Part shown: one piece after another, positions 32,647 through 43,440 of the stretch | Layout: each line of letters opens with the position of its first letter | Numbering within the stretch: the first letter of the stretch is position 1 | From: Euryodendron excelsum | Lineage: Eukaryota > Streptophyta > Magnoliopsida > Ericales > Pentaphylacaceae | Reading direction: 5' to 3' | Assembly: GCA_033060915.1 (NCBI GenBank) | Contig: CM065381.1 | Coordinates: 37,919,336 to 37,983,335, forward strand | DNA length: 64,000 nt | The notes under the pieces: generated by a model | Database searches by the model: none | Told to the model about the DNA's origin: nothing | Seen by the model: the letters and a program-made list of their open reading frames with translations, nothing else | Translations under genes and position numbers: made by a program

Positions 32647-34155
32647 AGTATGAAGCCTTGCTCGTCGATTTATACCGAGCAATAGAATTGAAAGTTGCTA
32701 ATATATTAGTCTACTCATATTCGCAACTAGTCGTGAACTAGATAGTAGGAGAGTATGTGGCCCATAATGATAGGATGGCACTGTACTTGGCTAAAGCATG
32801 AGAGCGGATAAAGAAAGTCAATAGCCTGAGGCTACATCAGATCAGGAGAGATAATAATGCTCACGTCGACGCATTGAGACATTGGTTGCACCGAGCATTG
32901 ATTAAGAGAAAGAACTAGCATTGGCAATTGTGCAGTTGGGACCCTTGTGGATGGACCTAATAATTGCATATTTGAAAGATGACACGCTACCAAAAGACAT
33001 AAACGAAGTACGAAGATCCTTCACGCTGCCAGAAGACATAAACAATGACACGCTGCCAGATGACACGCTCCCACCAGATTAAAAGCTATACAAAAGATCC
33101 TTCACGGGGCCCTATCTCTACTACGTGCACCCAAATAAGGTCCAGGGCATTCCCAATGAGATCCATGAAGGGATCTACGGGAGTCACGTCGGGGGCATGT
33201 TAATAGCCCATTGGGTCATTTCCCAAGGATATTGCTGGCCATATATGTAGAAGGACACCGCTTAGTACGTGATGAAGTGTGAGAAGTGCCAGAAGTTCTC
33301 ACCCCTAAACCATCAACCTACAAAGGACCTCAATAATAGGGTTTGGATATTATCAGAGCTCTTCCCCGAGCTGTAAATAACAAAAGGTTCCTCATAGTCG
33401 CAATTGATTATTTTACCAAGTGGATTTTAGCTTAACTACTGGCAACAATCAGAGAAATAAATGTGAAGAGGTTTGATTGAAGATACGTGATAACACGATT
33501 TAGAATCCCAAGAGCGTTGGTCTCAGACAACGGAACACAGTTTGATGGGAACATGTTCAGAAGATTTTGCTCTAAACTCGGCATAAGAAACTACTACTCA
33601 ACCCCAGCCTAGCCTCAGTGCAATGAACAAGCAGAGATCTCCAACAAAACTGTGCTTAATGGGATTAAGAAAAGGCTGGAAAATGCAAAGGGGAGATGGG
33701 TAAAGGAACTCCCCAATTTCCTTTGGTCATACAGAACGACTCCAAAGAGATCAACAAGCGAAACCCCTTGCTCCTTGGCTTATGAGGTAGAGGCAGTTAT
33801 CCCACTTGAGATCAGGCTGCCAACAATTAGATCGGTAAGATATGACATGGGCTCCAATGAGCAAGAGAAGAAGGAGGCAGCTTTGTTAAAGCTCACCTCC
33901 TACCTCCAACAACTAAGCCGATCATACAATAGAAGGGTGTAGCTAAGAACGTTTGCGCCTGGTGACTTAGCACTAAGAAAGGTACTAGCAGGAATAAAAA
34001 ATTCGACAGATGAAAAGTTTAGCCCTAACTGGGAGGGGCCCTACAGAATTACATCCCAAGTTGGCGTGGGGGCATATCGATTAAAAACAGTGGAAGAAGA
34101 TCGCCAGCTACCCCGACCTTGGAATGCACAGAACATCAAGAGATTCTATCAATGA
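32647..34155 (+). pseudogene. Element B archaeal-type RNase H remnant and integrase
   Basis: Starts inside RNase H at EYEALLVDLYRA; the first catalytic Asp is lost with the replaced segment. HVDALRH marks the last Asp. A short triplication (GACACGCT / AGACATAAAC words) sits at 32970-33070. The integrase follows: CEKCQKF zinc ligands (about 33270-33290), AIDYFTKW and VSDNGTQFD Asp motifs, a catalytic-Glu helix that reads altered near 33635, and a C-terminal domain to FYQ-stop at about 34155. Numerous TAG/TAA stops and frame shifts. No chromodomain. Confidence 0.8.
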
Positions 34156-34339
34156 TGAACTGAATAGTTTGTTTTTAGCTTAGACAAGGGGCATAAGATG
34201 TCCATCTTTCCTCTTTAAAGCATTGTAACTGAGGTCGCAAATGTTGCGTCCCTCCTTCAGTCAGATTTTGTTCAATAAAGTCTTAGTTTAGCTTAAACTG
34301 TTCTGAAGAAAGATTGCCGCAGTAGAAAAAAAAACCAAG

Positions 34340-34600
34340 TAAAGAAATTGATCCTATCTATGCTTGGTAGGTCAACTAATGAAAGCCAAAAATAAAACCA
34401 AGTGTTGAACTTGGTCTTACCTAAGTTTGGTAGGTCAGCTAATGAAAGCCAAAAATAAAACCAAGTGTTGAACTTGGTCCTACCTAAGTACAATAGATCA
34501 GCTAATGAAAGCCAAAAGTAAAGCCAGGGGCAAAATCTTATTCCCACCAAAGTTTGGTAGGTTGGCCTAAAGAAAGCCAAAATGGCTTAAAGAAAACAAA
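34340..34600. repeat. 63-bp tandem array after pol of element B, about four units
   Basis: 'AATGAAAGCC' recurs at 34378, 34441 and 34504 and a variant at 34567, a period of 63 bp. It occupies the 3' untranslated zone, comparable to the 99-bp array of element A. The open frame across it is only a consequence of 63 being divisible by three. Confidence 0.88.
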
Positions 34601-35482
34601 AAAGCAAACCAAGTAAATACTTGTTCCTTGGCTCTACCAAAAGCTAACAGATAGGCTTAAAAAAAAAAAATAAAGCAAGAAGGCTCCTAAGTTCGCCAAA
34701 GATGCGGGAAAGGGGCCAAGCATACTTGAAAGTTTGGAGAATAAAACAAAAAATAGATGAAGAAACAGAGCTTTTCATTAAAGATGGAAAAAATTACAAA
34801 GTAAAAATTGCTTAGGTAAGGAGCTTATAAAAGATTGCAAAAAGAAGATTACAGACCTAGGAAAGAAACTAACTTCCAAGATTAGGAACTGTGTTGGGAT
34901 CCACTGCATTACCAAAGGGACCCTAACAGTTTTGGCAATATCAATAGCAATAACAGCATCTAGAAGAATGGGAGGATTTTCAGGAACAATGAGGTCGATA
35001 AGGCCAAAAAAGATCAGATCAGCTTCAGCATCAGCAAGGATCACTTCACCAAGTAAGGGCCATGGAATGTTCTTTCATAGTGGGGAAGTCTCGTTAACCT
35101 TCATCATAATCAAAGCAGAGTCCTAATCTTCCTTAAAAAGGGAGTTGGTCACCCCATACATTTGCTTGGTGTAGTCCTCCCCTGTAAGATCAAATTCTTT
35201 CTTAAAGCTGGCCTCTTTCTCGGCCTAAAGGCGATAATTCTCCTCCTCCTTCTTCAGCAATTCTTGATTCCTCTGATCGAGGTTCCCTAGAGGAGAGTTG
35301 AAGGCCTGTTCACTCTTCTTCTGTTCACTAGTAGAACGAGATGACTCCTTTTGCTCCTAGATAAGGTCGGTTTTAAACTCGGCAACCTTTTCCGCAAGTT
35401 TGGCCTTATCCATCATTGAGGCCTTCAGCTTCTCTGATTGGATCTTAAAGCGGTTTGTGCATTCAGTCATCTGTTGCAGGCC

Positions 35483-35564
35483 CTACAAAGAGAAGAGGAA
35501 ACAGGTAAGAACCTGGGATCAAAGACAAGCATAAAATAGAGAAAGCTATAACAAAAGTGCTTAC
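35483..35564 (-). other. Probable spliceosomal intron in the antisense gene (82 bp)
   Basis: The minus strand shows donor ATA|GTAAGC and acceptor CTCTTCTCTTTGTAG|GG with a pyrimidine-rich tract. The exon frames on both sides join in phase 0 into continuous family-like sequence. Confidence 0.7.
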
Positions 35565-36458
35565 TATTAGACTGGAATGAATGACGCCTTGAAACAGAGC
35601 AGGGACTGAAGCCTGCATCAATGTCATGGCATCGCCAGCAGGAATGGTGCTCTGAGCCAAAGCCATACCCACGTTAACGTCTTTGAGAGTAGAGTCCAGC
35701 AAAAAGACTAAGCATTAACCAACGTAGGGCCGAAGTATAACAGCCTAAACAACATTAGAGCACTAATCGGCACCAGAGTTGCTCCTCTTAGATTATGTCT
35801 TCCCAACTTGGGGAGACTCTGGAGGTGGGTCTATAGCTGGTCTCTTCTCACCGACGTGTCTACCGATAAGGCCTAAATTTCAACTGTAGTAGGTGGCAAT
35901 GTCACTGGGACGAAAGGAGGTCGGGAACTTCAAGAAACTTCAGCCCTTCTTTTGGCAAGGCTCTGCATCAAATTATGAGTCCTCATCTCAGATTCTTCTT
36001 CTTCACCCTGTACTCCTTCCTCCTCTTCAGACTCGTTGATCAAGTACTCCACGTTTCGACAACACAGAGGAGGCGGCGATCTGACACAGTTGCTGGGCTC
36101 AGGGCGATCAAAGAGGTCACGAGCAAAACCAGAATGGGCAGCGGATGCATGAGGAGAAGCACCACTAGAAACAGCTTTGATTACTCGAGTCGGCTCACAA
36201 ATCAATGGGATCAGGATCCCCTCTGGCATGTCCTAGGCAAGCCCGACTTCACCTTACTCCTTCAATATGGCTAAGACATTAAGAGGTTCTCCCTCAGTGG
36301 TGATGAAAGACTTGTAGTAGATGGAGTATCGCTGTAAAATATGAGCAGCCCCCCAACACCGTGCTGACGACCTTCATCTTTAAAAGCCCAAACTCTCCTC
36401 AATAGATCCAAGTTAACACCAACCGCTTCGTACTTCTTTGGCACCTTCGTGTGGTTAG

Positions 36459-36536
36459 CTGAAGCAAAGAGAAAAAAAGGGTTAGCATAAAAGTATAGAA
36501 GAAAGAGCTTAATAGAAGAAAAGCATAATAATAGAC
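36459..36536 (-). other. Probable spliceosomal intron in the antisense gene (78 bp)
   Basis: Donor TTCAG|GTCTAT and acceptor TCTCTTTGCTTCAG|CT on the minus strand, T-rich inside. Joining restores a readable frame after the boundary (ANHTKVPKKYEAVGVN), while reading through gives a hydrophobic nonsense segment. Confidence 0.6.
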
Positions 36537-37479
36537 CTGAATCGCCATGATGCCTGGGACATCGCCATCGAGACTGCTATCCCTCTGGGATATTCCCATA
36601 CTCCCAGTTCCCTAAGACTATCACTATAATATCATCTATACCCTTCCCGATGTCGGGAAGATTTGGACGATCTCCCTATTTTTTTCCCTAGTCCTAAAGT
36701 AGTACTTTACATCCCCATTGCTCACAAGGCTTGGATGTAACAGTACTTGAATTCTGAAAGACCCATATTTGCATAGAGAACGTGGTTTAATTCCACAATC
36801 TCTATGATTATCCAGAAGGCATTGGAAGCAAGCTGGGCTGGGCATAAACTAAAATGAGAAAGAATTTGAAGCAGTAAAAGGTGTAATGGGAACCGAACTC
36901 CACCTTCTACTATGGAGATTAGAGGAAAGGGTATCCTAATGTCGGATTCCCATATGCAGTTGTCCCTATCAGTAGCAAGCCTAATGTCTACCCCTTTTGG
37001 AAATTGGTATCTTTCCTTAAAAAAAGCAATGGTTGCTGGGGAGATGAACATATTCCTAAGGCGGACTTCCATGACTTAAGAAAAGAGATCGAGTGCATAG
37101 TGTAAAAGAAAGAAGATCTGGTAAAGAGAAGGAACACTTACAGACGGATAGGTTAGCACTGTCTCAAGGATGGCTATCTTTACAGGCAAAGGTAGAGATC
37201 AGCATCGAAGAGTTCTGCTCTTATACGCATGGTGGCCGCCGTTTCAAGAAACGAGGAACGGCTCAATCATCATACCCCTGCTGAAAGGTCACCTCAGTAT
37301 TTAATGCATTCCTGCCTCCTTAGTTGTATGAGCAAATCCACAGGAGACACATGACGTATGCGCCCTTAAAGGATGCCCACGATCTAATCAGGTTAGAATA
37401 TAAAAAGACTACCTTAATGAGCCAAACACAGCCCTTATTCCAGAGTTCGGCCAAACAAGAAACAAGGGTTAAGGACAAT

Positions 37480-38010
37480 TATGGGCTAAAAGGCCCGCAT
37501 CCTATACAAACAAGTAAGCCCACTATCAATGGTGAGGCCAACCTGTATGAAAACAGGCCCAGAGTAAAAGAAATCAAACAAGCCTGATCAAAAGAACATG
37601 GATTTAGCATCCATTAGAACAAGCCCAAGTGTCAAGAAAGACCCAATGGGTGAAGAACACCAATCCAACCAAGGAAAGGACTCAAGAGTATTGGTTTAAT
37701 CCTATAACCAACCCAAAGAAGGTTAATCCCTAGAGGGAAAGGATTAAACAGCAACTCCTAAAGGAGTAGGGCCTTCAAAACCTATAAATAAAGCAAGTTA
37801 GAGAAGAACAAGGTACACACAATTAAGAGCTAGAATAGATTTTCTTTCTTCCGATTCATTGAGATTAAGCTTATCTAACTTAATCTTTGGACTGCCATTG
37901 ACCCAAAGAGGGTTGATGCATTCTTACCATTCTTTGTTCTTGCAAGCTCATGAGTGTTCATCTTGAAGGTTCGCTTTGCGGATCGGAGCTTATGAAAAAT
38001 CCCAGCCACA
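37480..38010 (+). mobile_element. 3' LTR of element B
   Basis: Starts TATGGGCTAAAAGGCCC (the terminal TG reads TA) and ends CCCAGCCACA, followed by the TSD GTAAT. TATAAATA is retained at 37783-37790. About 28 bp present in the 5' LTR around 24172 are missing. Confidence 0.88.
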
Positions 38011-39045
38011 GTAATAAATGATTTGAAAAAATCAAGTATCTTACTCTCATGTTAATATTTTGAATAGGTATTTTTCTATACATATGTGTCACATTTAGTT
38101 TTACCAACTTAAAAGTATATGATTAAGAACATAATATTAGGTCACCAAAATTGGACCAAAATTGAGGTAATCAACTTAAGTTTTTCTAGAGGATACTAAA
38201 AGAAATATTTGAATAGGTTGTATTTAAAAATATCTCCTCTAAAATCGAATAACAGATTAATTCATTCTAATCCAATCATTTATGAATAGTGTTTTAATTA
38301 AATATTTGACTTAATACATTAAACTTGATATTATTAGATTAATTCATTTTATTATATATGTACTTCCTATTATCGAAATTTAAAATAAAAACATGTTGTG
38401 TAAGGAGTATACTTGAAAAAAATTTGATAAACTAATCACATTTAGACTCTGTTTGATTTGACATAAAACATTTTCCTATAAAATATTTTTCTTATTTTTT
38501 AGTGTTTGATTGTCCAAAAATTAGGTAAAATATTTTACGCTTCACATGAGAAAATGACTTACCAATCCAATTTCGGTAAGTCATTTTCCATCGAGGATGT
38601 CAAGCTTGTAAAGCTTGAAAGTCCAGCTCTATTCGCAAGATCTATTGGCCTCAACTTCACTTCAAAATCTATTGATAGCCTCAATTTCACTGATAGTACC
38701 AATGGCTTCTTCTAAAGCCACTGGGCTCCCAAGTCGAAGACATCATTGTTGCCTAGGAGGATTTGGTTGAACAGAGGAGATGTCGAGGGCAATGGTGATA
38801 TTTACGTGGCTAGTCATTATCGCCATCAAAGCGAGCCTCTATCTGACTCCCAACACCAGGTCCACTTCTGGGCGTTGTTCAAAGCCGAGTCGTACGAAGG
38901 AGTATCGTCAGGCCAACAATAGCTAACCAGGCAAAATTATTTTCGGTTGGGTTTGAGGCCCTTGAATTATGATAAATACTACTCAGAGATAAGTATCATG
39001 TATATGTGATGGGGCTTCAGATTATGATTCAACTGCCATGCAAGG
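38011..39045. other. Host-like DNA between element B and the chromovirus
   Basis: AT-rich to about 38600, with the fourth copy of the 17.7-kb repeat at 38356-38447, then GC-richer unique sequence to 39045 with no convincing gene. The last five bases CAAGG are the expected TSD of the next element, whose other end is lost. Confidence 0.65.
38550..38588. repeat. Perfect 14-bp inverted repeat, 11-bp loop
   Basis: GAAAATGACTTACC (38550-38563) and GGTAAGTCATTTTC (38575-38588) are exact reverse complements. May be an end or core of a degenerate DNA transposon or MITE; no TSD could be defined. Confidence 0.8.
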
Positions 39046-39717
39046 TGTCACGATCTAACACTTTTCAAGTGAATTAGACTGTGTGGCACTTGTTGTGGGC
39101 GGCACCAAACAAGTTAGCCAATGGGCACCTCGCAAGTTAAGCCAACACCTACACCCAAAGGTGCACAAGTTAGCAACTTGAAAGCAACAAGCTAAGAATG
39201 TTTAAAGCAATAATTCGAGGCAAATGGCACACAATTTGCAAGCAATAAGATCACTTTTATTGCATTAACAAGTAATTCCAAACTACAATTAGGCAGGAAT
39301 TTTTTATGGCTAACAACCGACAAGCTAGGGATTTAGACTCACCTTACTATCGTCCCTTATATATGCTTTTTGAGCCATTTCAAAACTAATACAAGTAAAC
39401 ATTACACCCCCTTGAGGAGTCATAATAGGTCTACAAAAATATTTACAAGGAATTTGACAAAACCCTTTTACATACATCTATATATGACCCTAAACTAATT
39501 TTCTAGCCCTTCGAAAAAAAATTACAACACCTCTCCTCGATGGAGCTAGGACACGACTTAACTTGGATGCCGCACACCTTGACATGAAAAAATCTACGCT
39601 TGCATCTGACACTAAACCTACATTTCTAGACTCTATACAATATATACAAATATGATAAAGTTGGCACGAGACTAAAAATGAGGGCAAGGGCCTAGCCTTG
39701 AAGTGCAGCTCGTGACA
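39046..39717 (-). mobile_element. 3' LTR of a truncated chromovirus, 672 bp
   Basis: Plus strand runs TGTCACGATC…GAGCTCGTGACA-type ends (AGCTCGTGACA at 39707-39717), so the first and last eight bases are inverted copies. It adjoins the polypurine tract, as a 3' LTR must. The 5' LTR is absent. Confidence 0.85.
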
Positions 39718-39735
39718 CTCTCCCCCCCCCCCCCC
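39718..39735 (-). promoter_or_regulatory. Polypurine tract containing a run of 14 G
   Basis: The minus strand reads G14 then AGAG immediately before the LTR start. This is the plus-strand primer position for reverse transcription. The long G run is unusual and may also be error-prone in sequencing. Confidence 0.8.
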
Positions 39736-39737
39736 TT

Positions 39738-42557
39738 ATGGGGTCGACGTCCTCGTAGACTTTGAAGCAAGATACTCCTCGAGCTTGTCCATGAACGGTT
39801 GCAAGTCTTCTGCCTTCTCCCAATTGATCTCCTTGTCTCTAAGATCCTTCCACTTCACTAAGTACTCCAAGTGTGGGCGCCTTCCTTTGACCACTCTATC
39901 GGCGAGAATGTCTTCAACTTACTTCGGCACTAGTGGCTTGGCGTTGATGGCTACTCTTGTGGAGATGTTACGAGTTGAATCTTCCTAATCTGCATGGTAA
40001 GGCTTAAGACAACTCACGTGGAACACTGGGTGTACTTTCATCCAGGCTAGAGGCTCGACCCTGTAAGACGCCTTCCCAATCTTGGCCACAATCAGAACAG
40101 GTCCCTCGTACTTTCGCACTAGGCGCCGGTCGCGGTTGTGAAGAAATCTAAGTTGTTCAGGTGTCAGCTTCATTAGCACCAGGTCTCCAACTTGGAACTC
40201 GAGCGGCTTTCTTCCCTAATCTGCCCACTTCTTCATTCTTTTGGAAGCCTTCTCTAAGTAAGCTCTTGCTACTTCAGTCCCTCGCTTCCATTCTTTGGTG
40301 AAGTTGTAGGCTCTCGAAGACTTCCCAGTATAAGGCTCATCCACTGTATGGGGCATCAACGGCTGCTGACCTGTAACAATCTCAAAAGGGCTCTTGTTAG
40401 CGGAAGAACTCTTCTGAGAATTGAAACAAAATTGAGCTACATCAAGTAATTACACCCACTTTCTTTGGTTAGCATTAACAAAATGGCCCAAATACTCTTC
40501 AAGTAGCCCGTTGAAGCGTTCCATCTGGCCATCAATTTGTGGATGATAGCTAGACGACATGGGAAGTTGTGAACCGAGAAGCTTAAAGAGTTCTGACCAG
40601 AAGGTCCCTGTGAATTTGGAATCCTAGTCACTGACAATACTTTGGGGCACACCACAATACTTGACAATGTGTTTGAAAAATAGATGAGATGTCTCCTCTG
40701 CTGGGCAATACTTTGGTGCTGGGATGAATGTGGCATAAGGCTTAAGACAACTCACGTGGAACACTGGGTGTACTTTCATCCAGGCTAGAGGCTCGACCCT
40801 GTAAGACGCCTTCCCAATCTTGGCCACAATCAGAACAGGTCCCTCGTACTTTCGCACTAGGCGCCGGTCGCGGTTGTGAAGAAATCTAAGTTGTTCAGGT
40901 GTCAGCTTCATTAGCACCAGGTCTCCAACTTGGAACTCGAGCGGCTTTCTTCCCTAATCTGCCCACTTCTTCATTCTTTTGGAAGCCTTCTCTAAGTAAG
41001 CTCTTGCTACTTCAGTCCCTCGCTTCCATTCTTTGGTGAAGTTGTAGGCTCTCGAAGACTTCCCAGTATAAGGCTCATCCACTGTATGGGGCATCAACGG
41101 CTGCTGACCTGTAACAATCTCAAAAGGGCTCTTGTTAGCGGAAGAACTCTTCTGAGAATTGAAACAAAATTGAGCTACATCAAGTAATTACACCCACTTT
41201 CTTTGGTTAGCATTAACAAAATGGCCCAAATACTCTTCAAGTAGCCCGTTGAAGCGTTCCATCTGGCCATCAATTTGTGGATGATAGCTAGACGACATGG
41301 GAAGTTGTGAACCGAGAAGCTTAAAGAGTTCTGACCAGAAGGTCCCTGTGAATTTGGAATCCTAGTCACTGACAATACTTTGGGGCACACCACAATACTT
41401 GACAATGTGTTTGAAAAATAGATGAGATGTCTCCTCTGCTGGGCAATACTTTGGTGCTGGGATGAATGTGGCATATTTTGAGAACCGGTCTACTATCACC
41501 AAAATAGAGCTAAGATCTCCAACCTTCAGCATATTGTTGATGAAGTCAAGTGAAACACTTTCCCAAGGCCTCCTAGAAGTGGGAAGTGGTTCCAATAACC
41601 CAATTGTCTTGGCTCGCTTCATCTTATCTTGCTGGCAGGTGAGACAAGTCTTCGTATAATCCATCACATCATCTTTCATATGGGGCTAATAGTAGCCCTG
41701 TTTCAATAGTGCCATTATTCGTTGCCACCTTGGGTGGCCAGCCCACAAAGTGTCATGACACTCCCGCAGGAGTGCCCTCCGTAGGTCACCAACTTTAGGT
41801 ACATAAACCCGGTTCCCGTTTGTCAATGGCAAGTCATCCTCAACCCAAAATTGGCGTGTCTTCCCTTCTTTGGCTAGCTGCATAATGGTTTGGGCCATAG
41901 GATCTTTCAGCAAGTTCTCCTTGATCCGTTCTCGCATACTTATGGCGACCTTGCTAGCCATGAGGTTTGCTACCAACTTGATAGCAGCAAGCTTAACCTT
42001 GCGACTCAGTGCATCCACCACCTGATTGGTGCAGCCCGTCTTGTACTCTAGATTGAAGTCAAACTCAGCAAGATGCCCCTACCATCGAGCCTGTTTTAGG
42101 GTCAATTTGGGCTGAGTTAAGAAATCGCTAACGGCCACGTTATCAGTCTTCACCACGAACTTGGACCCTAGCAAGTAGTGCCTCCACACCCGAAGGCAAT
42201 GCACTACCGCAAGCAGCTCCTTCTCTTGGGCAGTGTATCTCTTCTCGGCGTCGCTCAACTTACGACTTTCGTAAGCAACTGGATGGCCCGCTTGAAGTAG
42301 CATTCCACCAAAGGCAAAATCTGAAGCGTCAGTTTGCACTTCAAAAGGCTTTGACACGTTCGGTAAGGCCAGGATTGGATCACTCATCACCGCCTCTTTC
42401 AAGTCAGCAAAGGCTCCTTAGCATTCCCTTGACCAATCCCAGGCTTTGTCTTTCTTTAATAAGTCAGTCAAGGGGGCGGCCCTTCTTGAAAACCCTTCAA
42501 CAAACTGCCGGTAGTAATTGGCTAGCCCTAAGAAAGAGCGTAGCTCAGACACATTAC
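39738..42557 (-). pseudogene. Chromovirus (Galadriel-like) pol: RT thumb, RNase H, integrase, chromodomain
   Basis: In minus order: the RT thumb from 42557 ([12 protein letters not shown]), RNase H (QTDASDFAFGG, SRKLSDAEKRYTAQEKELLA, FLTQPKLT), integrase zinc finger (CLTCQQDK), core (SLDFINNML, SIVSD, and DGQMERFNG with Glu), C-terminal domain (GPVLIVAKIGKASYRVEP) and a C-terminal chromodomain (HLEYLVKWKDL, EINWEKAEDL) near 39920-39760 that would target chromatin. Stops occur throughout, many where the family has Gln. Gag, protease and the RT palm are missing beyond 42557. Lineage assignment is by resemblance only. Confidence 0.82.
39998..41473. repeat. Exact 738-bp direct tandem duplication in integrase
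   Basis: 39998-40735 and 40736-41473 appear identical base for base, including shared stop codons. The join keeps frame (738 = 3 x 246) and fuses the C-terminal domain (CLKPY) to the middle of the integrase core (ATFIPAPKYCP). Only TA is shared at the junction. Confidence 0.93.
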
Positions 42558-42759
42558 TGTAAGTACCCCATTTTTGACCGCTCGGCAGTCTACACTCCGT
42601 CCAGACTTGTTTTCAACTCATTGTGGGCATATTCCAATCGAAACCAATTCTCTAGGTCCAAATTCCGTCTTTCCATCGCTTCGCGGGCCTGTCAGGCCCA
42701 AATAGAGGCAAAATGACCAAAATGCCCTTAGGGGCATTGTTCTTTCCTTTCTAATCCCA

Positions 42760-43440
42760 CTCTCGGGATAGTTTATTCCTCGGGATGGTTCCAATCCAGG
42801 CACGTCTCTTCGGAGACGATAAGACCCCTTTCCAATCCCACTCTCGAGACAGTTTATTCCTCGAGACGGTTCCAATCCAGGCACGTCTCTTCAGAGACGA
42901 TAAGTCCCCTTTCCAATCCCACTCTCGAGACAGTTTATTCCTCGAGACGGTTCCAATCCAGGCACGTCTCTTCGGAGACAATAAGTCCCCTTTCCAATCC
43001 CACTCTCGGGATAGTTTATTCCTCGAGACGGTTCCAATCCAGGCACGTCTCTTCAGAGACGATAAGACCCATTTCCAATCCCACTCTTGAGACAGTTTAT
43101 TCCTCGAGACGGTTCTAATCCAGGCACGTCTCTTCGAAGACGATAAGTCCCCTTTCCAATCCCACTCTTGAGACAGTTTATTCCTCGAAACAGTTCCAAT
43201 CCAGGCACGTCTCTTCGGAGACGATAAGTCCCCTTTCCAATCCCACTCTCGAGACAGTTTATTCCTCGAGATGGTTCCAATCCAGGCACGTCTCTTCGGA
43301 GACGATAAGTCCCCTTTCCAATCTCACTCTCGAGATAGTTTATTTCTCGAGACGGTTCCAATCCAGGCGCGTCTCTTTGGAGACGATAAGACCCCTTTTC
43401 AATCCCTCTCTCGAGACAGTTTATTCCTCGAGACGGTCCG
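42760..43440 (+). repeat. 81-bp tandem array in U3 of L4, eight units, with hairpins
   Basis: CACGTCTCTTC or a variant recurs at 42801, 42882, 42963, 43044, 43125, 43206, 43287 and 43368, a period of 81 bp (80-82 at most). Most units can fold CGTCTC/TTCG or TTCA/GAGACG. Long frames on both strands arise only because 81 is divisible by three. Two similar units occur in L5 (57415-57570). Confidence 0.95.

Larger units (their letters stand above)
34780..37072 (-). pseudogene. Element B antisense gene, PF04195-like, with introns
   Basis: Opposite to pol, just before the 3' LTR. The N-terminal part (37072-36722) reads as the plant 'putative gypsy type transposon' family (YQFPKGVDIRLA, GVRFPLHLLLLQIL). 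After a frame break YYFRTREKNREIVQIFP continues the same domain. A long Glu/Lys-rich coiled-coil tail is readable at about 35480-35170 (EKLKASMMDKAKLAEKV), then a hydrophobic C-terminus to about 34780. Two introns with GT-AG ends interrupt it: 36536-36459 and 35564-35483. The second joins frames in phase 0. Stops show it is dead here. Function of the family is unknown. Confidence 0.7.
24071..38010 (+). mobile_element. Element B: old Tat-lineage retrotransposon, TSD GTAAT
   Basis: LTRs at 24071-24629 and 37480-38010 are flanked by GTAAT (24066-24070 and 38011-38015). By eye 11 of the first 82 aligned LTR bases differ, so the insertion is old. Gag, protease, RT, archaeal-type RNase H and integrase are recognisable but full of stops. 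It contains a nested solo LTR, a misplaced fragment of its own LTR, a 63-bp tandem array and a decayed antisense gene before the 3' LTR. Confidence 0.9.

Noticed and set aside
38601..38990. Possible host exon fragment
   Set aside because: GC-richer and partly open, but no recognisable domain, start or splice structure.
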